DNA from: Anaerostipes sp.
GTDB lineage: Bacteria; Bacillota; Clostridia; Lachnospirales; Lachnospiraceae
Length of the DNA stretch: 64,000 nucleotides
Direction of reading: 5' to 3'
NCBI RefSeq assembly: GCF_018381315.1
Contig: NZ_JAGZSD010000002.1
Coordinates: forward strand, 1-64,000
Positions within the stretch are counted from its first letter, which is position 1, and each line of letters opens with the position of its first letter. A program made the position numbers and the translations under genes. The notes under the pieces are model-generated. The model did not search any database and had not been told where the DNA came from. It was given only the letters and a program-made list of their open reading frames with translations. This document shows, piece after piece, positions 1-8,919 of this stretch.

Positions 1-2
1 GA

Positions 3-167
3 GAGGGGCATATTCGGGACGGAAAAATGGTAAATACTTATTGCGATTATTATTTATATGGTATGACGAGAACCGATTATTATGAAACAGAAAGTATGAT
101 ACAGCCACCCAACGGGAAAAAAACCGTTGTTGAGGCGGTGGGGTTTTCATGCGCCCAAACAAAATAA
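3..167 (+). CDS. C-terminal end of an unknown protein (5' end outside the window)
   Basis: One frame is open from the window edge for 54 codons to TAA at 165-167, and a strong terminator follows directly. The visible tail is rich in Tyr (two YY pairs and several single Tyr) and ends in GFSCAQTK. I do not recognise a family. The terminator right after the stop supports a real gene end rather than a chance frame, but the start and most of the protein lie outside the window. Confidence 0.35.
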   Translation, partial: EGHIRDGKMVNTYCDYYLYGMTRTDYYETESMIQPPNGKKTVVEAVGFSCAQTK

Positions 168-176
168 TGCGAGCCT

Positions 177-221
177 AACGGCGGTTTTGAAATAGCAATC
201 AAAGCCGCCGTTTTCTTTTTC
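177..221 (+). terminator. Rho-independent terminator
   Basis: A 14-bp stem (arms 177-190 and 199-212, core ACGGCGG/CCGCCGT) with an 8-nt loop is followed by a T-rich run. It closes the partial gene at the window start. Confidence 0.85.
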
Positions 222-300
222 AAAAATAGGAATAAGTTTTTTTAAGAAATTAATCAATTAATTAGTATATAAACCATTATATTTATTTCATAGATACAAA

Positions 301-338
301 AAAGTGGTTCCAAAGATGATACTTTAGAACCACTTTTA
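301..338 (-). terminator. Rho-independent terminator of the thiC-symporter operon
   Basis: The 10-bp arms AAAGTGGTTC (301-310) and GAACCACTTT (327-336) form a hairpin with T-rich sequence on the minus strand, 26 bases after the symporter stop codon. A-rich and T-rich flanks on both sides make it potentially bidirectional. The bases between this and the upstream terminator (222-300) hold no visible gene. Confidence 0.75.
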
Positions 339-363
339 TATATTTCCAACAATACGAAAATCT

Positions 364-1719
364 TTATACTGTAATGATTCCCATCCCCTGAAGTACAGAG
401 AATAACAGGATCGCAATGATACAGATCGGTGCGAAAAACTTTATCATCGGGAGATAAAGATTTTTACGTTTAAAATCTCCGGAACTTTCTACTTCATCGA
501 TAATTTCCTTTGGCTTAATGACATAAGCGGCAAACATGCAGGTGCAGAATGCGGCGATCGGCATTAATACACTGTTGCTCAGGAAGTCGAAGAAATCCAG
601 GAAACTGAAGCCGAGAAGTTTAATGTGGCTCCAGATACCAAATCCCAGAGATGACGGCACTGCCATGATCATCGCAATAACAAACATGGTGATGCAGGCT
701 CTCAGCCGGGATAAATGGAACTTATCCATTACGATGGAGACCAAGGTCTCCAAAAGTGAAATCGCAGAAGTCAGAGCTGCAAAGAATACTAAAATGAAGA
801 AAACAGCTCCGATGACAGTTCCCAAAGCCATACTGTTAAATACTTTTGGCAGCATTTTAAACATCAGGGAAGGGCCGGACGCAAGCATGTCCGCATTACC
901 GCCTGAGAATACAAAAACTGCAGGAACGATCATAAGTCCGGACAGGAAAGCGACACCTGTATCAAAAATCTCTACCTGTGAGACAGATTTCTCAAGGTTG
1001 GATTTTTTCGGCATATAGGAACCGAACGTGATCATGATTCCCATAGCAAGGGACATAGAATAAAACAGCTGTCCCAGAGCAGCCAGGAACGTAGTCGGCG
1101 TAAGATCCTTAAGGTTTGGCTTGATGTAGTATAAAACACCTTCCATTGCCCCTTTTCTGGTAATACAGAAGACAGAGATTCCAACCAGCAGTACAATTAA
1201 GATCGGCATAAGGATTGTGCTGACTTTTTCAATTCCGCCTTCCACTCCAAGAGCTACGACAATCATGACAATACCGGCAAAGATCAAAAGCCAAACCATA
1301 GGGCTGACTGACTGGCTGATAAAGCCTTCAAAAAATGTATCTCCAGCCGCCTGGCTGATGTTTCCGCTCACAGAGACGAACAGATATTTTGTTACCCAGC
1401 CTCCGATGACACAATAATAAGGAAAAATGATGAACGGTATGATACTGGTCAGATAACCGATAAATTTATACTTTTTGTTAAAAGCGGAAAATGCGTGTAT
1501 GGCACTTTTTCCGGTACGCCTTCCAATGGCAATCTCAGTAATCATCAGAGTAAAACCAAATGTTACTGCGAGTATCAGGTAAATCAGAAGGAAGCTGCCG
1601 CCTCCGTATTTTGCCGCCAGATATGGAAATCTCCATATGTTTCCTAGTCCTACAGCTGATCCTGCAGTTGCCAGCACAAAGCCGATCCTGCTGGAAAAGC
1701 CGCCTCTTTCTTCATTCAT
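364..1719 (-). CDS. Neurotransmitter:sodium symporter (NSS/SNF) family transporter
   Basis: This 451-residue membrane protein carries the NSS signature near its N-terminus (GSAVGLGNIWRFPY, about residues 20-33) and about 11-12 hydrophobic segments, the usual size of bacterial LeuT/MhsT-type transporters. Such proteins use a sodium gradient to import amino acids or related amines across the cytoplasmic membrane. The start has a strong AAAGGAGG site. It begins only 23 bases after thiC on the same strand, with no terminator between, so it should share the TPP-riboswitch transcript. That makes a thiamine-related substrate an attractive inference, but the family is best known for amino acids and the substrate is unknown. 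Confidence 0.88.
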   Translation of the reverse strand: MNEERGGFSSRIGFVLATAGSAVGLGNIWRFPYLAAKYGGGSFLLIYLILAVTFGFTLMITEIAIGRRTGKSAIHAFSAFNKKYKFIGYLTSIIPFIIFPYYCVIGGWVTKYLFVSVSGNISQAAGDTFFEGFISQSVSPMVWLLIFAGIVMIVVALGVEGGIEKVSTILMPILIVLLVGISVFCITRKGAMEGVLYYIKPNLKDLTPTTFLAALGQLFYSMSLAMGIMITFGSYMPKKSNLEKSVSQVEIFDTGVAFLSGLMIVPAVFVFSGGNADMLASGPSLMFKMLPKVFNSMALGTVIGAVFFILVFFAALTSAISLLETLVSIVMDKFHLSRLRACITMFVIAMIMAVPSSLGFGIWSHIKLLGFSFLDFFDFLSNSVLMPIAAFCTCMFAAYVIKPKEIIDEVESSGDFKRKNLYLPMIKFFAPICIIAILLFSVLQGMGIITV

Positions 1720-1742
1720 AAATCTGTGAAATCCTCCTTTGT

Positions 1743-3044
1743 CTATACTACGTCAACATCTTCACCTGCCAACACAGCATTCATATTTCGAACGGAACAC
1801 ATTTTTCCGCACATAGTACATGTATCTTCTCTTTCAGGTTTAGATTCGGCCCGGTATCTCCTGGCTTTTTCAGGATCCAGGGCCAGATCAAACTGGGCTT
1901 CCCAGTCAAGCTTCTGTCTTGCCAAAGCCATCTGGTTGTCCCAATCCACAGCTCCCTTAATACCCTTTGCAATATCTGCAGCATGGGCAGCGATTTTGGA
2001 AGCCATGATGCCTTCCTTAACATCATCCACATTTGGAAGGCGCAAATGTTCTGCCGGTGTGACATAACATAAAAAGCTTGCACCGGATGCAGCGGCGATT
2101 GCTCCGCCGATAGCAGAAGTAATATGATCATAGCCAGGTGCAATGTCAGTTACTAAAGGCCCCAATACATAAAACGGAGCCCCGTTGCAGATGGTCTGCT
2201 GAATTTTCATATTTGCCTGTATCTGATCCATAGGCATATGTCCAGGACCTTCGATCATTACCTGAACATCCCGTTTCCAGGCACGGGCCGTCAGCTCTCC
2301 CAAAGTGACCAGTTCCTCAATCTGGGAAATATCACTGGCGTCGCTGAGGCATCCTGGGCGGCAGGCATCCCCGAGGCTTAAGGTAACGTCATATTCATTA
2401 CAGATGTCCAAAATTTCATCGTAGTATTCGAAGAATGGATTTTCGTTTCCCGTAGCTTCCATCCAGGCAAAGATCAAAGATCCGCCGCGGGACACGATGT
2501 TCATCTGTCTCTTCATGGCCTTAAAACGGTCTGCAGTATTGCGATTGATCCCGCAGTGGATGGTCATAAAGTCTACTCCGTCTTCTGCATGCATTTTAAA
2601 TACATCAATCCATTCTCTGGATGTGATATCTTTCAGAGCCTTGCCGTAGTATACAATGGCATCATAGATCGGTACAGTGCCCAAAATGGCAGGGCATTCC
2701 GCCACAAGCTTTCTTCTGAAGGTCTGTGTATCTCCAAAAGAAGAAAGATCCATAATAGCTTCCGCACCCATGGAGACAGCCTGATTTACTTTCTCCATCT
2801 CTACGTCCAGATTCAGACAATCTCTGGATGTTCCAAGGTTTACATTAATCTTGGTTTTCAGAGAATTGCCGATACCGAATGGCTTTAAGCATTTATGGTT
2901 CTTGTTGGCCGGTATGACGACTGTTCCGGCGGCTACCTCGTTCATAAGCTTCTGCACATCCATTCCTTCGTAAGCAGCGACAGTTTCCATTTCCTTGGTT
3001 ACGATGCCGGCTCTGGCGGCATTCATCTGTGTTGTGTAAGTCAT
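1743..3044 (-). CDS. thiC: Phosphomethylpyrimidine synthase ThiC
   Basis: ThiC is a radical-SAM enzyme that turns aminoimidazole ribotide into hydroxymethylpyrimidine phosphate, the pyrimidine half of thiamine. The 433-residue protein matches throughout, with landmark stretches EGPGHMPMDQI, GPLVTDIAPGYDHI and SLGDACRPG. The C-terminal iron-sulfur cluster cysteines lie near residues 409, 412 and 416 (CTMCGKMC), a CX2CX3C spacing instead of the CX2CX4C of better-known enzymes. A TPP riboswitch lies about 150 bases upstream, fully consistent with the assignment. The start has a GAGGAGG site 7-8 bases upstream. No other thi gene is in view. Confidence 0.97.
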   Translation of the reverse strand: MTYTTQMNAARAGIVTKEMETVAAYEGMDVQKLMNEVAAGTVVIPANKNHKCLKPFGIGNSLKTKINVNLGTSRDCLNLDVEMEKVNQAVSMGAEAIMDLSSFGDTQTFRRKLVAECPAILGTVPIYDAIVYYGKALKDITSREWIDVFKMHAEDGVDFMTIHCGINRNTADRFKAMKRQMNIVSRGGSLIFAWMEATGNENPFFEYYDEILDICNEYDVTLSLGDACRPGCLSDASDISQIEELVTLGELTARAWKRDVQVMIEGPGHMPMDQIQANMKIQQTICNGAPFYVLGPLVTDIAPGYDHITSAIGGAIAAASGASFLCYVTPAEHLRLPNVDDVKEGIMASKIAAHAADIAKGIKGAVDWDNQMALARQKLDWEAQFDLALDPEKARRYRAESKPEREDTCTMCGKMCSVRNMNAVLAGEDVDVV

Positions 3045-3190
3045 CTTACAACCTCCTCGTTCAAATCAGTCGGGAGGGAATCTAAAATGCATTATTTAGT
3101 TTTCGGAACATTCCTTCTTTATATGCATGACCAACCAAATAAATAAATGGTTCATCGACAGATCACGTCTTATAGCTGTTTCCGTTACAA

Positions 3191-3285
3191 TAAGCACCTA
3201 AATCCCTACGTTGGCATTACCCAAATCAGGTACGATGGTCGAAGGATCATCCTTCCTCTCAGCCCGTAAAAGCTCCCATTTTAGT
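3191..3285 (-). promoter_or_regulatory. TPP riboswitch (THI element) upstream of thiC
   Basis: Read on the minus strand the segment contains the conserved THI-box blocks in order: GGGAGC, GGGCTGAGAGG, a variable arm GATGATCCTTCGACCATC, then CGTACCTGATTTGGGTAAT and GCCAACGTAGGGA. These blocks are diagnostic for the thiamine-pyrophosphate aptamer. I see no convincing terminator between aptamer and thiC, only a weak AACCA/TGGTT hairpin near 3142-3161, so control could be by translation or by a less obvious terminator. The rest of the 3045-3552 interval is leader and intergenic sequence. Confidence 0.95.
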
Positions 3286-3316
3286 TTCAAAAATGACCTG
3301 AAAGGTCATCTTACGT

Positions 3317-3345
3317 ATTGTATCATTGTTTTTTAGAAAGTGCAA
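3317..3345 (-). promoter_or_regulatory. Sigma-A-type promoter of the thiC operon
   Basis: On the minus strand there is a -35 box TTGCAC (3345-3340), a 17-base spacer and a -10 box TACAAT (3322-3317). Transcription would start near 3310. A small hairpin ATGACCT/AGGTCAT with a T5 run follows at once, at the extreme 5' end of the transcript, before the TPP aptamer. Confidence 0.65.
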
Positions 3346-3485
3346 TGGTTTGAACAGCATGTGTGAAGTTCTCTTTCAGCATTAGTTTTTCCGGTTCATT
3401 TTTGTCCGCCAGGTACAAATTTTGAGCCCTCGAATAATGTAATTACAGATATATGATTTCTTCAATAGGTTTCCAGTTTTTGTGT

Positions 3486-3491
3486 TATAAT
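3486..3491 (+). promoter_or_regulatory. Extended -10 promoter element before the patatin gene
   Basis: TATAAT at 3486-3491 is preceded by TG one base upstream (TGTTATAAT), the extended -10 form. No good -35 box is visible at 17 bases. It lies about 60 bases before the first gene of the 3553-8919 run. Confidence 0.5.
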
Positions 3492-3552
3492 ATAGAAGAA
3501 GCATTTCTGGATTTATACGGAAGTGCCCAAATGCAGTTAGGAGTGTAGAGAT

Positions 3553-4383
3553 ATGGCAAGTTTAATATTGGAAGGCGGGACGTTCCGCCCTATTTTCAGT
3601 GCAGGAGTGATGGATGCCCTGCTGGATCATGACATTATGTTTCCCTATGTGATAGGAGTGTCCGCCGGCATCTGCGACGGCTTTTCTTATGTTTCCAGGC
3701 AGAGGGAGAGGAATCTTCAGATTCTTTTAAATCACAGAAACGATTCCAGATATATTGGGAAGAAAAATCTAATCAAAGAAAAAAGCCTGTTCGGACTGAA
3801 TTTTGTCTACAATGTGATCCCAAACAAATTATATCCATTTGACTGGGATACATTTTATAAATATGATGAAAAGATACTGGTGGGTGTGACCAATGCCCTG
3901 ACCGGTGAGATTGAATATAAAGATGGGAAAGAGCTGGATAAGGAGTGTATGATGCTCAGGGCGACCTGTGCGCTGCCGCTGGTATTTCCGGCTATCAAGC
4001 TGGATGGGGTTCCTTATTATGACGGGGGCATTGCAGATCCGATTCCTGTCAGGAAAGCGATCCGTGACGGCAATGACAAGCATCTGATCGTTCTCACCAG
4101 GCCGAAGGGATACAAAAAAGAACTCAGCAAGAGCCACAAAGTGACCTCTGCGCTGCTTAAGAAAAAGTATCCCAAGATCCCGGATCTGCTTTTAAACCGG
4201 CATGTGGAGTACAACCGCACCGTCCATTTCTGCGAGAAGCTGGAGCGGGAAGGGAAAGCTGTTATTCTGAGACCGGACCGTCCCATTGACAGCTTTGAGA
4301 AGGATATTGATGTGCTTCGGGATACATATCAGATGGGATATGATATGGCACTGGAAAGAATAGAAGAAATCAAAAAACTGTGA
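3553..4383 (+). CDS. Patatin-like phospholipase / esterase family protein
   Basis: The 276-residue protein has the patatin catalytic dyad in its usual places: a glycine-rich oxyanion segment at the N-terminus (LEGGTFR), the nucleophile elbow GVSAG with Ser37, and the DGG motif with Asp157. It belongs to the cytoplasmic YjjU/RssA-like group of serine lipid hydrolases; no signal peptide is seen. The substrate is unknown, presumably phospholipid or lysophospholipid. It heads a co-directional run with an unknown protein (30 bases later), a VanR/VanS-like pair and a pyrophosphatase. Confidence 0.85.
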   Translation: MASLILEGGTFRPIFSAGVMDALLDHDIMFPYVIGVSAGICDGFSYVSRQRERNLQILLNHRNDSRYIGKKNLIKEKSLFGLNFVYNVIPNKLYPFDWDTFYKYDEKILVGVTNALTGEIEYKDGKELDKECMMLRATCALPLVFPAIKLDGVPYYDGGIADPIPVRKAIRDGNDKHLIVLTRPKGYKKELSKSHKVTSALLKKKYPKIPDLLLNRHVEYNRTVHFCEKLEREGKAVILRPDRPIDSFEKDIDVLRDTYQMGYDMALERIEEIKKL

Positions 4384-4413
4384 TACAATAAATTAGAAAA
4401 AGAGGTGGTCAGT

Positions 4414-5442
4414 ATGGCGAGAATTTTAATTTCAGAACGGCCGTATGTAGAAGAACTATCTACGAATAAGACAAGAAATTTAATGGTGATTTGTGAACGC
4501 CTCTTTTTGCCGGTACAGGCAGATGCGTCAAAATTGGAATTGGCAAAGGAGATTGCGGAGAAGTTCAGTGAGGATCCGCAGGTACTCCTTGAGATGCTGC
4601 AGGCGGAGGCCGTGGAGCTTTTGTTTGAGCTGTGGGAGCAGAGAGAAGGAAGCTTCGCACTGGAAACGAATTTTAATGATCTGCAGCAGCTCCGGTATTT
4701 AGGGTTTGTCCATGTGGAGGAAGATTTTATTGCCATCAATCTGGAGGCCGAAGATCTGTTTTATTTTCTTTTAAAAAGCCATAAATCAGCAGAGGTGATG
4801 GAACGGTATTCCAGGTGGGAACAGGTCATTTTCGGAATGTTGTTTACCTACGGCATTTTGGATGTATACTATTGCTATGATATTTTTGTGCAGGTAACCG
4901 GGGAGAAGATTTCTTATCCCGAGATGGAAAGATTTCTTTTAATCCGGATGGTATTTTGGAGAAGCGGCATCCTGCTGCGGAATGAAAAGACAAAACGCCT
5001 GTTTATGGTGAGCCGTGAGGTTCTGGACAGAAATGAAGTGTTTGATGAATGGAATGAACAGCAGGATCTCGGGTTTAAAGAATATACGGAAGACGAATAT
5101 GTGGCACTTGCCATGGGGAATGGAGTGACCGGATGGCCGGGAGTTTCAGAGCTGTTTACCTATATTCTGGAGGAGATTGAGGATGACCGGTATAAGGCTA
5201 TGGTTATCATGAAGTCAATTATTCTCATGATCCAGAACGGGGCCAGTTATCTGGACACCGTTGTGAAGGTATCCAGGCTTTTGGATACAGAGGAAGAAGA
5301 CGAGAAATTATTCTATGACTGCCTGAAAACTGTTTTTTATCACACACCGATATATGGGAAAAAGGGCCATACCCTCGCAGATATGGCCAGGAAACAGGAA
5401 GATGTGCCCTTCCAGGTGATCAATGGAGGCAAAGAAACTTAG
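4414..5442 (+). CDS. Conserved-looking protein of unknown function
   Basis: I do not recognise this 342-residue protein. It is acidic, predicted largely helical, without signal peptide or clear membrane segment, and rich in aromatic residues (for example YGILDVYYCYDIF). An upstream GTG at 4405 lies inside the ribosome binding site AGAGGTGG (4401-4408), so ATG 4414 is the better start. It sits 30 bases after the patatin gene and 9 bases before the response regulator, so it is very probably cotranscribed with them. The length and preserved frame argue for a functional gene. Confidence 0.75.
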   Translation: MARILISERPYVEELSTNKTRNLMVICERLFLPVQADASKLELAKEIAEKFSEDPQVLLEMLQAEAVELLFELWEQREGSFALETNFNDLQQLRYLGFVHVEEDFIAINLEAEDLFYFLLKSHKSAEVMERYSRWEQVIFGMLFTYGILDVYYCYDIFVQVTGEKISYPEMERFLLIRMVFWRSGILLRNEKTKRLFMVSREVLDRNEVFDEWNEQQDLGFKEYTEDEYVALAMGNGVTGWPGVSELFTYILEEIEDDRYKAMVIMKSIILMIQNGASYLDTVVKVSRLLDTEEEDEKLFYDCLKTVFYHTPIYGKKGHTLADMARKQEDVPFQVINGGKET

Positions 5443-5451
5443 GAGGTATCA

Positions 5452-6153
5452 ATGAAACAATCAAGCGTGCTGGTAGTGGATGATGAAAAAGAAATCGCTG
5501 ATTTTATAGAACTCTATCTGAAAAATGAAAACTATCAGGTGTTCAAGTTCTACAATGGAGCCGGGGCACTGGAATGTGTTAAGCAGGAGCAGATCGATCT
5601 GGCAATTCTGGATGTGATGCTTCCGGATATTGATGGTTTTGAGATTCTCAAAGAGATCCGCAAGGATCATAACTTTCCTGTGATTATGCTGACAGCCAAG
5701 ACGGCATCCATGGATAAGATCAACGGGCTGACGCTGGGAGCAGATGATTATATTGAAAAACCGTTTGAGCCGCTGGAGTTAATGGCCAGAGTCAAAGCCC
5801 AGCTCAGAAGATTTATCCGCTACAATGACGGAAGCGGCCAGAACAGCGAAGATACACTGGAGATTGCAGGTCTGGTGCTGAATAAAAATACACACCAGTG
5901 TCTGTATGGGGAAGAAGAAGTGACGCTGACGCCGCTGGAGTTTTCTATCCTCTGGATTCTCACAAAGAATAAGGGAAAGGTTATCAGCTCTGAGAATCTG
6001 TTTGAGCAGGTATGGAAAGAAAAATATTTTAAGAATAATAACAATACGGTTATGGTCCACATCCGTCATCTGAGAGAAAAACTCGGAGAGGTGATGGGCC
6101 ACAAGGAACTGATCAAGACTGTCTGGGGAGTGGGTTATAAAGTTGAGGAGTAA
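5452..6153 (+). CDS. OmpR/PhoB-family response regulator (VanR-like)
   Basis: The 233-residue protein has an N-terminal receiver domain (acidic pair VDDE near residue 10, phosphoacceptor Asp54 in LAILDVMLPD, Lys in EKPFEP) and a C-terminal winged-helix DNA-binding domain ending VWGVGYKVEE. It would be phosphorylated by the kinase encoded directly downstream, with which it overlaps by 11 bases. The sequence style is VanR-like, but no vanHAX or other resistance genes are near, so the name points to the subfamily only. Targets are unknown; autoregulation of this operon is possible. Confidence 0.9.
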   Translation: MKQSSVLVVDDEKEIADFIELYLKNENYQVFKFYNGAGALECVKQEQIDLAILDVMLPDIDGFEILKEIRKDHNFPVIMLTAKTASMDKINGLTLGADDYIEKPFEPLELMARVKAQLRRFIRYNDGSGQNSEDTLEIAGLVLNKNTHQCLYGEEEVTLTPLEFSILWILTKNKGKVISSENLFEQVWKEKYFKNNNNTVMVHIRHLREKLGEVMGHKELIKTVWGVGYKVEE

Positions 6154-7288
6154 GTGGAACAAATACCGGAGCCTTAAGATCAGGATTATGCTTCAGACTT
6201 TGGGCATCAGTCTTCTTGTGGGGATTTTTGGTTATCTGTTTATATTTGTGTTTGTAGACGGGGTCCTTCAGGCGCCGTTTGCAGACAGTATGGTGCGCTT
6301 TTTTGAGAAGTTCGGTTTTGACAATGAGAGTGCCATTCATCTGTACCGGGCGATTTTCTGGGACAACAAAACTATGATTATCTCCACAGGATTCATTTTT
6401 TTATTTCTGTGCAGCTTTTATCTCGGTATGTCCAGATTTACCACATATTTAAGACAAATTGAGTCCGGAATAGATATGATCCTTACGGATTCCAGCGATC
6501 TGATCGAACTGGAGCCTGAACTGCAGCCTATGGAGAACCGCCTCAATGAGATTAAGGTGAATTTGAAGGAACAGAGAAGACAGGCCCAGGAAAGCGAGCA
6601 GAGAAAGAATGATCTGGTTGTTTATCTGGCCCATGATTTAAAAACTCCTCTGACCTCTGTCATTGCATATCTGAGCCTTCTCAGCGAGGCGCCGGATATG
6701 CCGCTGGAACAGAGGGCAAAATACACAAATATTTCTCTGGAAAAGGCCAAGAGGCTGGGTGACCTGATCAACGAGTTTTTTGAGATCACACGATACAATC
6801 TTCAGAATATTACATTAGAGAAAAAGACATTTTATCTGTACGTCCTGCTGGAGCAGGTGCTGGATTCTTTTGAACCGGTCTTCCAGGAGAGAGGGCTGGC
6901 CTGCCGCACTGAAATCGAAGATTCCATCATGATACACGGAGACCCGGATAAGCTGGCCCGCGTTTTTGAAAATCTTCTGAGAAACGGAGTCTCATACTGT
7001 TATCTGAATTCAGTGATTGAGGTCAGTGCTGCGGGAGAGGGGGATGAGGCGGTGATCCGGATTAGGAATCAGGGCAAAGAAATACCAAAACACAAACTTG
7101 AGAATCTGTTTGAAAAGTTCTACAGGCTGGATGAGGCACGGTCTACGGAGACCGGCGGAGCGGGTCTCGGGCTTGCAATTGCCAGGGAGATTGTGGAACT
7201 GCATCAGGGAACAATCACAGCAAACAGCAACAAAGAGTTCACAGAGTTTATTGTCAGACTTCCAATGGAACAAAAGGAGGAGCCATGA
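6143..7288 (+). CDS. Membrane sensor histidine kinase (VanS-like)
   Basis: The 381-residue protein has two N-terminal membrane segments (about residues 15-40 and 75-100) enclosing a short extracellular loop, a linker, a HisKA domain with His164 in LAHDLKTPLTSV, and a HATPase domain with the N-box ENLLRNGVSY and G-box GGAGLGLAIA. The best start is TTG at 6143, inside the end of the regulator gene; the next in-frame ATG (6188) lacks a binding site. It partners the preceding regulator. Its ATGA stop overlap with the pyrophosphatase gene implies translational coupling. The signal is unknown. Confidence 0.9.
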   Translation: MRSKWNKYRSLKIRIMLQTLGISLLVGIFGYLFIFVFVDGVLQAPFADSMVRFFEKFGFDNESAIHLYRAIFWDNKTMIISTGFIFLFLCSFYLGMSRFTTYLRQIESGIDMILTDSSDLIELEPELQPMENRLNEIKVNLKEQRRQAQESEQRKNDLVVYLAHDLKTPLTSVIAYLSLLSEAPDMPLEQRAKYTNISLEKAKRLGDLINEFFEITRYNLQNITLEKKTFYLYVLLEQVLDSFEPVFQERGLACRTEIEDSIMIHGDPDKLARVFENLLRNGVSYCYLNSVIEVSAAGEGDEAVIRIRNQGKEIPKHKLENLFEKFYRLDEARSTETGGAGLGLAIAREIVELHQGTITANSNKEFTEFIVRLPMEQKEEP

Positions 7289-8919
7289 AAAGTACTTATG
7301 TAATTGGGCATAGGAATCCGGATACGGACTCCATCTGCTCTGCCATTGCTTACGCTAATCTGAAGAATCAGGTCAACGGAGGCGGATTTGAAGCCCGCAG
7401 GGCAGGCAATGTCAACGGAGAGACAAATTTTGTCCTGCAGCAGTTTAATGTGAAGCCGCCGGAGTTTTTAAGTGACATCAGGCCGAGGATGAGTGATATC
7501 ACTCTCCATGAGGTGGAAGGCGTCAAGCAGGATATATCAATTAAAGAGGCAGGCGACCGGATGAAAGAGCTTAAGCTTGTGGCTCTGCCTGTTCTTGAGG
7601 ATAACCGGCTTAAGGGCATGGCCACCATCAGTGATATCGCCCACGCCGACATGGATGTATATGACAGTGAGATACTGGCAAAGGCGGGAACGCCATATCA
7701 GAATCTGGTAAAAACTCTGGACGGAAGCATGACTGTGGGTGACATTTCTGAGACCATTGATCACGGAAAGGTTACAGTCTCTGCTGCCAGCATTGATAAG
7801 ATGGAGCAGTTTGTGACTGAGGGGGATCTGGTGATTCTTGCAGACAGGGATGATGCCCAGAAACGTGCCATTGAGATCGGCGCCCAGTGTATTATCGTAT
7901 GTATGGGAAGCCAGGTAAGCAAAGAGATTCAGGATATGGCAGTGTCAAAAGGATGCCGTATTTTAGTGACCCCGTATGATACCTTTACTGCCAGCCGGCT
8001 TGTCTGCCAGTCACTGCCGATTTCGTATGTCATGACAAAAGAAAATATCATTACGTTTTCTTCTAATGATTATGTAGACGATGTAAAGGCGCTTATGGCC
8101 AAGAAAAGATTTCGTTATTTTCCTGTTCTGGACGCCAAAGGAGAGTTCCTCGGGCTGGCTTCCAGACGGCGTATGCTGGGATTTGAAAAGCGGAAGATGA
8201 TTCTTGTAGACCACAATGAACTGTCTCAGGCAGTGGAGGGGCTGGAAGAGTGTGAGATTTTGGAGATTATCGACCATCACCGCCTCGGGTCTATGGAAAC
8301 GATGTCGCCTGTATATTTCAGAAACCAGCCGGTAGGATGTACGGCAACGATCGTGACACAGATGTATGAGGAACAGGGTGTGGAGATCACCAAACCGGTG
8401 GCAGGACTGCTTTGCTCTGCTATTTTATCTGACACTTTGATGTTCCGTTCCCCGACCTGTACGCCGATGGATGAGGCAGCAGCCAGAAAGCTGGCTGATA
8501 TTGCAGGCATAGAGGTGGAAGAGTATGCGAAGCAGATGTTCCGTGCGGGAAGCGATCTGAAAGGAAAAGCTGCCGATGAGATATTCTATCAGGATTACAA
8601 AAAGTTCTCATCAGGGGATGTCTCTTTTGGAGTGGGACAGATTACGTCCCTGGATCAGGGAGAGCTGGAAGAGATCAAAGATAAGATCATTCCTTATGCC
8701 GAGACTGTCAGAAATGAGCAGGGACTGGATATGATCTATTTTATGCTGACCAATATCTTAGAGGAGACGACGTACCTTATTATGGTTGGGGATAAGAGCA
8801 GCAGTATTATTGAGCAGGGATTCGGAGCCGAAGCAGACGGCTGTACAGCAAGGCTGCCTGGCGTTATGTCCAGGAAGAAACAGTTAATTCCGAATATACT
8901 GAATATTATACAGCAGTAA
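7285..8919 (+). CDS. Manganese-dependent inorganic pyrophosphatase with CBS/DRTGG insert
   Basis: Family II pyrophosphatases hydrolyse pyrophosphate in the cytoplasm. The 544-residue protein has the DHH half (IGHRNPDTDS at residue 7, then VDHNE and IIDHH) and the DHHA2 half, with CBS domains and a DRTGG-like domain inserted between about residues 65 and 300. This nucleotide-regulated form is common in Clostridia and is much longer than the 310-residue minimal enzyme. CBS domains in relatives bind adenine nucleotides and tune activity. The gene is coupled by a 4-base overlap to the kinase, an odd partner. Its last 36 bases overlap the end of the opposing Nudix gene. Confidence 0.93.
   Translation: MKSTYVIGHRNPDTDSICSAIAYANLKNQVNGGGFEARRAGNVNGETNFVLQQFNVKPPEFLSDIRPRMSDITLHEVEGVKQDISIKEAGDRMKELKLVALPVLEDNRLKGMATISDIAHADMDVYDSEILAKAGTPYQNLVKTLDGSMTVGDISETIDHGKVTVSAASIDKMEQFVTEGDLVILADRDDAQKRAIEIGAQCIIVCMGSQVSKEIQDMAVSKGCRILVTPYDTFTASRLVCQSLPISYVMTKENIITFSSNDYVDDVKALMAKKRFRYFPVLDAKGEFLGLASRRRMLGFEKRKMILVDHNELSQAVEGLEECEILEIIDHHRLGSMETMSPVYFRNQPVGCTATIVTQMYEEQGVEITKPVAGLLCSAILSDTLMFRSPTCTPMDEAAARKLADIAGIEVEEYAKQMFRAGSDLKGKAADEIFYQDYKKFSSGDVSFGVGQITSLDQGELEEIKDKIIPYAETVRNEQGLDMIYFMLTNILEETTYLIMVGDKSSSIIEQGFGAEADGCTARLPGVMSRKKQLIPNILNIIQQ

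Noticed and set aside
5452..7288. Vancomycin resistance locus
   Set aside because: Only the VanR/VanS-like pair is present; no vanH, ligase or vanX genes are nearby. The similarity is at subfamily level.
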